A DNA stretch of 6,338 nt. Source: Armatimonadota bacterium (GTDB lineage Bacteria > Armatimonadota > Fimbriimonadia > Fimbriimonadales > ATM1). The notes under the pieces were generated by a model, which did not search any database, was not told the DNA's origin, and worked only from the letters and a program-made list of their open reading frames with translations. The translations under genes and the position numbers were made by a program. The stretch is from assembly GCA_013816225.1 (NCBI GenBank), contig JACDEQ010000131.1:1-6338 (forward strand), given 5' to 3'. Below are positions 1 through 6,067 of the stretch, piece by piece (the stretch's first letter is position 1; every line of letters begins with the position of its first letter).

Positions 1-744
1 TGGTATGGCTCCCCAAGTCGGACACCGCCCTCGTTGTTGCGACGGAAGAATCCCAGGGCATCCAAACTCAAGTCCTCATGCGGGTCACGGCATCAACGGG
101 CAAGATCGCATACGTTACGCGCCAAGGGAACCCGACACGGGCAAGTTGACGCCATTGGACGGTCGTCCCAAGGTGCCGCAACCACCCGAGCCAACGAGCC
201 CGCTGGTGATCGCCGGGGATCGGCAAACACTACCCAAGGGAGCCGCCGGTGCCGAGGTTCACCCGGTGTGGCTAACGATAAAGGACGCCCCCAACGAAGC
301 GAAGTTGGTGGCGTCGGACGCTTTCTCGGAGGGCAACCTCGACGCTTGCCAGGTCGCTCCGAACAGCGAGACCGTCTTCTACATCTCTGGCCGGATGTGC
401 TTTATCCGTCCGGTCGAGCGCATCTCTCGAAGCGAATATGACAAGGCGATACAATCGGCAAAGCAAACGGATGCGATGGTAAAGGCGAACCAAGTCGCAA
501 AAGCGTTTCTCATGTACGCCGGGGGCAGCGATGACATACTGCCGGGCAAGGGTGCGGACTTGGAACTAGTCATCGGCTCATACCTGCCGGACGCGAACTT
601 TGTCGATGGTTTCACATACACCTTCGGCGGCGGTTTGCTCTCGGGCTAAACCTTGCCACGACAGAACTCGGTTTCATGAGCGGCCCGGGAGGCCGCGCGG
701 TCACCTACGCCGACGGGCACACGGTCTGGATTCCGAACCCCTAG
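1..744 (+). pseudogene. Frame-disrupted gene, 5' end outside window: possible beta-propeller-like part followed by a pseudopilin-like (DUF1559/H-X9-DG style) C-terminus
   Basis: Three consecutive stretches read as protein in three different frames. Positions 3-149 in frame 3 give VWLPKSDTALVVATEES and TASTGKIAYVTRQGNP, then TGA. Frame 2 from about 134 to 633 gives a proline-rich stretch, APNSETVFYISGRM (propeller-blade-like), then ANQVAKAFLMYAGGSDDILP, which matches the 'NLKQIGLA..MYA.DYDD.LP' segment of DUF1559-type pseudopilins; its TAA is at 647-649. Frame 1 from about 634 to 741 gives FALGLNLATTELGFMSG and RAVTYADGHTVWIPNP, the family's usual C-terminal end, with TAG at 742-744. Each switch is repaired by one added base, for example in CCC 131-133 or GGG 139-141, and in TTT 634-636. 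The hydrophobic methylated pilin helix normally just before the 'MYA..DD.LP' segment is absent. Function unknown. Either a genuine pseudogene or two homopolymer undercalls in the assembly. That the pieces belong to one gene is inferred; the second break is the better supported. Confidence 0.65.
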
Positions 745-2372
745 CCCTTGCCGTTCGTTTGCAGAACCTGGTGATCCACGTCGTGGACGAAGCGGTTTAG
801 ACCGACTCCGGCTTTGACGATAATCGTCTTCTTGCCCATGGCCTTCGCCTTGTCTATCACCTCTTTATACGAGTGCCGGCTCCAGCGAATCAGGTAGCAA
901 ACGTAGTCGGCCTTCTTTATCTCGTTGAGGAAAGCGCCTTGGTTCGTATCCGGCGTCGCCTCGGGCCACACAAGGTCGCCGAGTTCCAGCGACGCCTTGA
1001 TCTTGCGCTGCTTCTCGGGAACGCAGTGGCCGCCGACGAACAACACGGTCTTGCCTCGGAGAAGATCCTTCACGCGATCCAACCGGCGGTCGGCTTCGGG
1101 ATCGTCGGCCTGGTCTATCTCGAACCCCGCAATGGCCTTTGCCACGACGCGCTCTTGCTTGGAGATGAACTCGATGAGCTTTGTAAGCCGCTTGTCTCCG
1201 GATTCCTCTAGGACTGCCCGATAAGGAAGCGTGAGAACAACGAGTTTCTTGTCCGACGGTGGCACGCCCGCGGCGAGGCAATCCGCAGCCATCGCAACGA
1301 TATCGTCCACCGGCCGCTTCTGGTCTTCGACGCTTTGGGCGAGCTCTTGAAGCGCCGCCATTCGCGAAGCAACCGCCACTCGCTTGTCGACCCTCGCTTT
1401 GATGCGCTCGAAGACCGAGGTCAAACCCATGGCTGCCTTTCGGATATCGGCGCTTTCGTTGCGCTTTCGCGCCGACGTCTCCCACCAAGGTATGTACAGG
1501 TCCTCCTGCACGCCGATGATCCGGTCGTGGATATCTCGTTGGATCTTGTCTTTGAACTCGAGGCCATGGTCGAAAGCCAGACGAAATAGGTAAGCCTCCG
1601 GGGCTGCGGCCGCTACAATCAACTCTTCCAGTTCGCTCGGATGAAGCGACGACTTGTTGGCTTCCACCCAGTTCAGGCATTCAATCGAGATCGGTAGAAC
1701 CTCGTAAGCCTCCGCGAGATGGAGCCACGTTTCCTTTGGGTGGGCGCGATCGGCGTTGAATCCGAAGAACGGAACGTCGGGCCAGTTCCGGCAGAAGTGT
1801 TCTTTGAGCAATTGGAAGGACTTTCTCAAACTGTCGTCGTCTTCGTCGAGTGCAGCCGCCCACTGGATCAAGGCTCGGGCCTCGCAAACGAGTGCCTTGG
1901 TTAGCTCCGCCTGCGGTTTCCGCCCCTCGAGCTTGCGCTCTTTCGCAAAAAAACCACGGGATGACTTGGCAAAAGGCGCGGACTCCCTCTTGGCCGTAGG
2001 CTTGGCCCGGCTCGCCTGTAGTGGCGCTGCTGGTTCCGGCTCGTGCGGAGGACTTTCGATCGGTGGAGGCAACGGCTCAGGGGAGGGCGCGGGCGCGGGA
2101 TCTTCGGCCACCGGATCCTCGTGCAGGAACTCATCATTAGGCGCAAACAGGGTCTGTATTCGGTCACGTTCGCTAACAAGCTGGACGTTATGTGCGCGGA
2201 GCTCCTCGATCAGGTCATCACGGCCCACCAAGGCGGCCCGTTCCAAGCTGACCGCGACCTCGTCGATCAGGCTGTCGATATCCTCGAGTCGGCGTGCGGC
2301 AGATGCGCCAATCTCTGCGTCGAGCTCGCGCAGTCTGGCCCGCAAATTACCCGCACTGCTTCCCCCAAGCAT
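741..2372 (-). CDS. Coiled-coil protein with C-terminal DUF2325-type domain, function unknown
   Basis: 543 aa, cytoplasmic by appearance (no signal peptide or membrane segment). Residues 8-75 are a heptad-like, charged helix, likely a coiled coil. Residues 90-118 are a Pro/Glu-rich linker. Residues 155-430 are mostly helical with no family I recognise. Residues 441-530 resemble DUF2325: beta-strand plus glycine turn KTVLFVGGHC, then NEIKKADYVCYLIRWSRHSY with the family's 'ADlV....SH' core, then AKAMGKKTIIVKAGVGL. DUF2325 proteins have a Rossmann-like C-terminal fold of unknown biochemical role. The ATG at 2370-2372 starts just before the coiled coil. It has no Shine-Dalgarno; a weak TAGGGT 11 nt upstream might be a -10 for a short-leader mRNA. 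The gene lies 48 nt downstream of tRNA-Ser on the same strand, and its TAG overlaps the stop of the convergent gene. The CDS call is secure; the domain assignment is from memory of the family pattern. Confidence 0.88.
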   Translation of the reverse strand: MLGGSSAGNLRARLRELDAEIGASAARRLEDIDSLIDEVAVSLERAALVGRDDLIEELRAHNVQLVSERDRIQTLFAPNDEFLHEDPVAEDPAPAPSPEPLPPPIESPPHEPEPAAPLQASRAKPTAKRESAPFAKSSRGFFAKERKLEGRKPQAELTKALVCEARALIQWAAALDEDDDSLRKSFQLLKEHFCRNWPDVPFFGFNADRAHPKETWLHLAEAYEVLPISIECLNWVEANKSSLHPSELEELIVAAAAPEAYLFRLAFDHGLEFKDKIQRDIHDRIIGVQEDLYIPWWETSARKRNESADIRKAAMGLTSVFERIKARVDKRVAVASRMAALQELAQSVEDQKRPVDDIVAMAADCLAAGVPPSDKKLVVLTLPYRAVLEESGDKRLTKLIEFISKQERVVAKAIAGFEIDQADDPEADRRLDRVKDLLRGKTVLFVGGHCVPEKQRKIKASLELGDLVWPEATPDTNQGAFLNEIKKADYVCYLIRWSRHSYKEVIDKAKAMGKKTIIVKAGVGLNRFVHDVDHQVLQTNGKG

Positions 2373-2420
2373 GGAAGGACGTTACCCTATTGGCCGTCGC
2401 GGTTCTACTGTGGTGATTGC

Positions 2421-2513
2421 TGGCGGAGCGGGTGGGATTCGAACCCACGACTCGGCTTATAACCGAGTACGCGATTTCCAGTCGCGCTCCTTCGACCACT
2501 CGGACACCGCTCC
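2421..2513 (-). tRNA. tRNA-Ser (anticodon GGA), CCA encoded
   Basis: Intact class II tRNA of 93 nt. The acceptor stem GGAGCGG pairs perfectly with CCGCTCC, followed by discriminator G and an encoded CCA (2423-2421). The D arm is TCC/GGA closed. The anticodon stem CGCGA/TCGCG holds loop CTGGAAA with anticodon GGA at 2479-2477, reading UCC/UCU serine codons. The long variable arm ACTCGG/CCGAGT is the serine-type hallmark, and the T arm is GTGGG-TTCGAAT-CCCAC. It sits 25 nt after the nadK stop. A CATAAT hexamer at 2526-2531 on this strand is a possible -10 of its own, but no good -35 is visible, so co-transcription with nadK is equally possible. No T-rich terminator follows the 3' end. Confidence 0.97.
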
Positions 2514-2538
2514 CGAAGAACCGACATTATGGCCGAAA

Positions 2539-3387
2539 TTAGCTGCGCGCTCCCCAAAGGAGCCGCTCCCGAAGCTTCCGCAGAAAGTCTGCACGATCCA
2601 CTTGGACCAGCTTCGTTACTTTTTCGGATCGCGTGACCACGACCGCGTCCCCTGTCAGCAAGTTCAGCCTCCATTGGCCGTCCGCGGAAAGCACGGCGTC
2701 CCCTTGCACCTGTACCGTGAGCTCGACGCGGCTGTCGGGCGACAGCACCAAAGGCCGCGCGGCCAGCGTGTGCGGCGTGATCGGCGTCAGAACCATCGCT
2801 CTGACCCTTGGATCGACAATCGGGCCCCCCGCGCTCAGGCTGTAGGCCGTGGAGCCCGTGGGGGTCGCTACCAGAACACCGTCAGCGGGATACGACGTGA
2901 TGTGGTGGTAGTCGATCGCAATCCCGAAGAACATCATCCGCGTCGCGATCGAGCGCTGCACGGCAACCTCGTTCAAGGCATGCAATGTCGCGACGACATT
3001 GGCTCCCCGCACCAACTCGCCCTTGAGCATCATTCGCTCGTCGAAAACGCTCTCGCCGTCCAAGAACTGCTTGATTGCGTTCCGGACTTCTTTAGGCTCG
3101 CACTGCGTTACGAAGCCGAACCTGCCGAAATACACCCCGAGAATCGGGGCACAAGAATCCGCGCAGTACGAGGCCGCGTGAATGAGCGTGCCGTCGCCTC
3201 CGAACGTTACGACGAGGTCGCAATGCCCGAACTCTGCAGGCGGCACTGCCGGCATATCGAGCGCGGCGGCGGCATCGGCATCGAATGCAACATTTACAGA
3301 AAGCTCTGACAACCATCGAGCGGTTGCCAGAGCTGCTTCGACCGCGTCTTCCCGCCCAAGATTTACCAGGAAGTGAAGCTTGGGCAC
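2539..3387 (-). CDS. nadK: NAD kinase (ATP/polyphosphate-dependent NAD+ phosphorylation)
   Basis: 282 aa, the usual length for bacterial NadK. The enzyme phosphorylates the 2'-hydroxyl of NAD+ to make NADP+ in the cytoplasm. Visible family signatures are the catalytic GGDGT at 63-67, the NAD-binding LNE ending at 139-140, PADG at 167-170, and the near-invariant PTGSTAYSLSAGGP at 176-189, followed by ITPHTLAARPLVL at 203-215. The usual 'GxNxGxLGFL' strand is here GVYFGRFGFV (84-93), so the typical Asn is replaced; the rest of the active site is intact and the enzyme is expected to work. The start is GTG (3387-3385), giving MPKLHFLVN, which fits the family N-terminus; its Shine-Dalgarno is weak (AAGG close to the start). 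It begins 9 nt after the stop of the TPR gene, so the two are probably one operon and translation may be coupled. Confidence 0.96.
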   Translation of the reverse strand: MPKLHFLVNLGREDAVEAALATARWLSELSVNVAFDADAAAALDMPAVPPAEFGHCDLVVTFGGDGTLIHAASYCADSCAPILGVYFGRFGFVTQCEPKEVRNAIKQFLDGESVFDERMMLKGELVRGANVVATLHALNEVAVQRSIATRMMFFGIAIDYHHITSYPADGVLVATPTGSTAYSLSAGGPIVDPRVRAMVLTPITPHTLAARPLVLSPDSRVELTVQVQGDAVLSADGQWRLNLLTGDAVVVTRSEKVTKLVQVDRADFLRKLRERLLWGARS

Positions 3388-3396
3388 GGCCTTACA

Positions 3397-4851
3397 CTAT
3401 CGAGTGATCATACTTAGCCGGTTCAGGTTCTTCCTCGCCTCCTCGTAGTTGGCTTCGAGGGCAAGGGCCTGCCGGTACATGTAGAGGGCTTCCTTCTTTC
3501 GGTTCAACCTTTCGAGGGTCAACCCGAGGTTATTGAAGGCGACCAGGTTTCGTCGATCCGCACGGACAGCGGCACGGAACCTGCTTTCGGCTTCCCCCAT
3601 CTTGTTTTCTTTGTATGCCAGGTTGCCCATGCCGAGAAGCGCGCCCGAGTTGTTCGAGTCGTTCATCAAGACCTTCCGGTAGTGATAGTGCGCACCCTTC
3701 AGGTCGTTCCGTCGGTACTTAACGTGCCCGAGTTGAACGTGGACGTCGTTGTACTTTGAAGGTTCGTCCGCCCTTTCTGTGTGTAAAACCTCTTTCCATA
3801 CCGGGATAGCCGCGTTGACGTTCTTGTTGTAGACCTGAGCAGCCGCGAGGTTGATGCGAGCATCCATGTCGTCCGGCCGCATTCCGACCACTTTCGCGAA
3901 CGAATCGGCCGCGTCCGAGTATTGCCCCGCGTGGAACTGGGCGAGCCCAAGGTTGTTGAGAGACTCGGCGTGCTCGGCGTTGATCGCCAGGGCCTTGCGA
4001 TAGGACTCCGCCGCTGCGGCGTGATTCCCGGCCTTGCCCTGCATGACGCCGAGGTTATACCAGAGGCTGGCGCTGTTTGCCCCTGCGCTCGTGGCACGTT
4101 CGATGGCGGCCGCGGCCTTCTCTTCGTTGCCGGTTTCGCTGTACGCTCGCGCCAAGGCCGTGCTCACGTCGGCATTTTGCTCGGCAGCCTCGAGGTAGGG
4201 GATGGCGTCGGCGTACCTTCCGGCTCTTGCCATTGCCATGCCCGCGTTCTGGTTAAAGGTGGAATTGCTCGACGACATTCTGGCCGCGTCAGCGAAATGG
4301 CCTGCCGCTTCCGCGTCGCGGCCAAGAACGGTTAGGGATACCCCCAGATTATTGTGAACAGCGGCGTCGTCCGACTTCAACTCGAGTGCCCTCATGTACG
4401 AGGAAACCGCACTTTCGTGATTGCCTTTGTGCGCATGGATATGGCCGAGGTTGCTGTGGGCGTCGAATGAATCGGGCTTAGCTTCGGCAGCCTTTGTGTA
4501 GGCGTCGAGAGCCTTGTCCATATCGTCGGCCCCCATATAGGCCGCGCCAAGGTTGTTCAAAATCTGAACGTTGTTCGGCGACGCCGCTCGGGCCCGCTCG
4601 AGCGGAGCGACGGCGTCCGCGTGGCGGTTCATTTTCAAATAAACGAAACCAAGCCAACTGTTGACTTCCGCATTGTTCGGAGCTTGTTGAGCAAGGCTCT
4701 CCAGCCCGCTCGCGGCACCGGACAAATCGTTGTCATTATAAAGCTTGACCGCCTCGTTGAACTTCACCTGAAACTCACGGTCTTGAGCAAAGCCCGACGC
4801 GAACAGCGCCAGCAGGGCAAATGGCCACACTATACGTAATAGACTCTTCAT
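3397..4851 (-). CDS. Secreted/periplasmic tetratricopeptide-repeat protein, about 13 TPRs
   Basis: 484 aa from ATG 4851-4849. A classic signal peptide covers residues 1-22 (MKSLLRIVW, then PFALLALFASGFA) with likely cleavage after GFA, before QD. The mature protein is almost wholly 34-residue TPR units, about 13 in tandem plus a C-terminal capping helix ending NLNRLSMITR. Typical units contain LNNLGAAYMGADDMDKALDAY and end in P-N/D-N/D. TPR superhelices are protein-binding scaffolds; the partner cannot be read from the sequence. The start choice rests on GAGGG at 4860-4864, 8 nt from this ATG. The ATG at 4857-4855 (MKMKSLL) is possible but only 2 nt from GAGGG. A TTG start at 4935 would place the protein start in the promoter and ahead of the signal peptide, so I rejected it. 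It is the first gene of a probable TPR-nadK transcript. Confidence 0.93.
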   Translation of the reverse strand: MKSLLRIVWPFALLALFASGFAQDREFQVKFNEAVKLYNDNDLSGAASGLESLAQQAPNNAEVNSWLGFVYLKMNRHADAVAPLERARAASPNNVQILNNLGAAYMGADDMDKALDAYTKAAEAKPDSFDAHSNLGHIHAHKGNHESAVSSYMRALELKSDDAAVHNNLGVSLTVLGRDAEAAGHFADAARMSSSNSTFNQNAGMAMARAGRYADAIPYLEAAEQNADVSTALARAYSETGNEEKAAAAIERATSAGANSASLWYNLGVMQGKAGNHAAAAESYRKALAINAEHAESLNNLGLAQFHAGQYSDAADSFAKVVGMRPDDMDARINLAAAQVYNKNVNAAIPVWKEVLHTERADEPSKYNDVHVQLGHVKYRRNDLKGAHYHYRKVLMNDSNNSGALLGMGNLAYKENKMGEAESRFRAAVRADRRNLVAFNNLGLTLERLNRKKEALYMYRQALALEANYEEARKNLNRLSMITR

Positions 4852-4908
4852 TTTCATGTCCCTCTTATCCTCAGTTGTAAAAACAGTATCGCACGCTCTG
4901 CGAAGCTG

Positions 4909-4935
4909 ACTATAGTATATACCCAGACTTCGCAA
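4909..4935 (-). promoter_or_regulatory. Candidate sigma-70-type promoter for the TPR-nadK unit
   Basis: On the minus strand, -35-like TTGCGA (4935-4930) is followed after 15 nt by -10-like TATAGT (4914-4909). The expected transcript start is near 4902, giving a leader of about 50 nt that contains the GAGGG Shine-Dalgarno. The spacer is shorter than ideal. TATACT (4919-4914) is an alternative -10 but badly spaced. Confidence 0.5.
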
Positions 4936-4943
4936 TTTGCGAA
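4929..4943. promoter_or_regulatory. Perfect 15-bp palindrome, candidate operator at the divergent promoters
   Basis: TTCGCAATTTGCGAA has 7-bp arms with no mismatch around a single central base. It lies almost midway between two divergently transcribed genes. Each arm contributes the TTGCGA hexamer that serves as -35-like box for one direction. A dimeric regulator bound here would occlude both promoters, but the symmetry could also simply result from two back-to-back -35 boxes. I recognise no regulator family for this site. Confidence 0.5.
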
Positions 4944-4964
4944 CGGGTCAGTCACGAATATAAT
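4937..4964 (+). promoter_or_regulatory. Strong candidate promoter for the M48 peptidase unit, predicted leaderless
   Basis: TTGCGA (4937-4942, 4 of 6 to TTGACA), a 16-nt spacer, then a perfect TATAAT (4959-4964). A start 6-9 nt after the -10 falls at 4970-4973, within 4 nt of the peptidase ATG at 4974. No Shine-Dalgarno could fit in such a transcript. Confidence 0.65.
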
Positions 4965-4973
4965 ATACGCCAA

Positions 4974-5822
4974 ATGTACAACAACGGTGGTGGAGGACGT
5001 CGCGGATGCGGGCTAAGTGGCGCCAAGCTGATTATTGCGCTGATCATGGCCGCGGTCGCTGTAATATCCTATATGAGCCGGACCGAGAAAAACCCGGTAA
5101 CCGGGGAGAAGCAGCGGGTCGCCATGACGGTAGAGCAGGAGATCGCCCTCGGTTTGCAGGCAGCGCCGGAAATGGCCCAGCAGTTCGGCGGTCTCGATCC
5201 CGACCAAGCCACTCAACAACTGGTCGACAAGGTCGGAAACCAGATCGTCGCGAGTAGCGTCCCCACCGATAACCCTTTCAAGAAGCATTTCCAGTTCCAC
5301 GTGCTCGAGGACTCTCAGACAATCAACGCCTTTGCCTTGCCCGGTGGCCAGATCTTCATCACACGAGCTTTGCTGAGCAAGCTCGAGACCGAGGGTCAGC
5401 TCGCGGGCGTCTTGGGCCACGAAATCGGCCACGTTCTTGCGCGGCATAGCGCCGAACAAGCTGCCAAGCAACAGCTTACTCAAGGCCTCACAGGGGCGGC
5501 GGTCATAGCTACCTATGACCCGAGCAACCCGGCGAGCCGTAACAGCGCCCAGGTGGCACAGATGATTGGGGCGCTGATCAACATGAAGTACGGCCGGGCG
5601 GATGAGCTCGAATCGGACAAATTGGGGGTAGGGTTCGTGGCAAAGGCGGGCTACGATCCGCGCTCATTGGTAGGCGTAATGAAGATACTGGCCGCAGCTG
5701 GCGGCAGGGGGGGGCCCGAGTTCTTCAGCACGCACCCGAATCCCGAGAACCGGGTCGAGAAGATCGGCGAAGCGATCGAACTCGCATTTCCGCGCGGCGT
5801 GCCACCGGGGTTGAAAAAGTAG
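4974..5822 (+). CDS. Membrane-anchored M48-family zinc metallopeptidase
   Basis: 282 aa. A short Gly/Arg-rich N-terminus (MYNNGGGGRRGCG) precedes one hydrophobic segment at about residues 17-34, likely an uncleaved signal anchor; Cys12 is not in a lipobox. The catalytic domain has HEIGH at 149-153 (zinc ligands His149 and His153, catalytic Glu150) and the downstream ExxxD motif at 211-215 (third ligand Glu211) in RADELESDKLG. NAFALPGGQIFITRALL at 118-134 is a typical M48 segment, and FSTHPNPENR at 251-260 carries the conserved C-terminal histidine. It matches the core of BepA/Oma1/LoiP-like envelope quality-control peptidases but has no TPR domain after the peptidase core. The start at 4974 is the only sensible one: the next in-frame start-like codons lie within the membrane segment. 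It has no Shine-Dalgarno and sits 9 nt after TATAAT. It is first in a probable three-gene unit and divergent from the TPR gene. The physiological substrate is unknown. Confidence 0.95.
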   Translation: MYNNGGGGRRGCGLSGAKLIIALIMAAVAVISYMSRTEKNPVTGEKQRVAMTVEQEIALGLQAAPEMAQQFGGLDPDQATQQLVDKVGNQIVASSVPTDNPFKKHFQFHVLEDSQTINAFALPGGQIFITRALLSKLETEGQLAGVLGHEIGHVLARHSAEQAAKQQLTQGLTGAAVIATYDPSNPASRNSAQVAQMIGALINMKYGRADELESDKLGVGFVAKAGYDPRSLVGVMKILAAAGGRGGPEFFSTHPNPENRVEKIGEAIELAFPRGVPPGLKK

Positions 5823-5857
5823 CAACAGCATTGCCTCGAGCAACGTACTAAGTAGCT

Positions 5858-5862
5858 AGGAG
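5858..5862 (+). promoter_or_regulatory. Shine-Dalgarno AGGAG
   Basis: AGGAG with an 8-nt spacer to the ATG at 5871. It is the main support that the small gene downstream is translated. Confidence 0.7.
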
Positions 5863-5870
5863 CACACTTC

Positions 5871-6035
5871 ATGAACCTCATGAACAGAAGTAAATGGCCG
5901 TGGACGGCGCTTGCGACACTCGGAGCTTTGGCCGTGGTAGCAAGAACTCGCCGTATTCAGAGAGCGCGTGATGGACGAAATCGCAACAGCGGGCACCTGG
6001 ACGCTGAAGGCCGCGCTCCGAAGCACCCGGTGTAA
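5871..6035 (+). CDS. Small hypothetical protein with one hydrophobic segment
   Basis: 54 aa, MNLMNRSKWPWTALATLGAL followed by AVVARTRRIQRARDGRNR and a hydrophilic tail ending KHPV. One hydrophobic stretch at about residues 10-22 with basic residues on both sides suggests a single-span membrane peptide. The start has a strong Shine-Dalgarno. The gene lies 48 nt after the M48 stop and 32 nt before the next start, so it probably belongs to the same transcript. The tail after about residue 23 is Arg/Asn/Gly-rich and looks less protein-like than the +1 frame, which reads ELAVFRERVMDEIATAGTWT from about 5946. A one-base insertion near 5940-5946 therefore cannot be excluded. No known family recognised. 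Confidence 0.55.
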   Translation: MNLMNRSKWPWTALATLGALAVVARTRRIQRARDGRNRNSGHLDAEGRAPKHPV

Positions 6036-6054
6036 CGCTCCCAAGAAAACTCGC

Positions 6055-6060
6055 AGGAGG
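6055..6060 (+). promoter_or_regulatory. Shine-Dalgarno AGGAGG
   Basis: Perfect AGGAGG with a 7-nt spacer to the ATG at 6068. It fixes the start of the collagen-like gene. Confidence 0.85.
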
Positions 6061-6067
6061 TACCTCA

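Noticed and set aside
626..640. Programmed -1 ribosomal frameshift at GGCGGCGGTTTGCTC
   Set aside because: No canonical X XXY YYZ slippery heptamer and no obvious stimulatory hairpin or pseudoknot; a plain base loss fits better, especially with a second break upstream.
2405..2674. 89-codon open frame on the - strand covering tRNA-Ser
   Set aside because: It contains the well-known spurious translation of a tRNA-Ser (SRGFESHPLRQ) and overlaps the end of nadK in another frame.
1756..3309. 517-codon open frame on the + strand opposite the DUF2325 gene, tRNA-Ser and nadK
   Set aside because: It runs antisense through an intact tRNA and two recognisable genes, is Ser/Arg-rich and low in complexity, and has no family features. 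It is open because of GC-rich codon bias.
4852..4935. TTG start at 4935 extending the TPR protein by 28 residues
   Set aside because: The extension covers the -35 and -10 elements and would bury the signal peptide internally; it has no Shine-Dalgarno.
5093..5105. Short palindrome CCCGGTAACCGGG
   Set aside because: It lies inside the M48 coding sequence, encodes ordinary residues (NPVTGE) and has no T-run, so it is neither a terminator nor a likely operator.
5006..5257. 83-codon open frame inside the M48 gene preceded by GGAGG
   Set aside because: The frame overlaps a gene with full catalytic motifs; the product is Arg/Gly-rich with no recognisable features, so the GGAGG is just Gly codons.
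5823..5870. Possible terminator between the M48 gene and the small gene
   Set aside because: No stem with a following T-run is visible; the gap is short, so read-through into the next gene is more likely.
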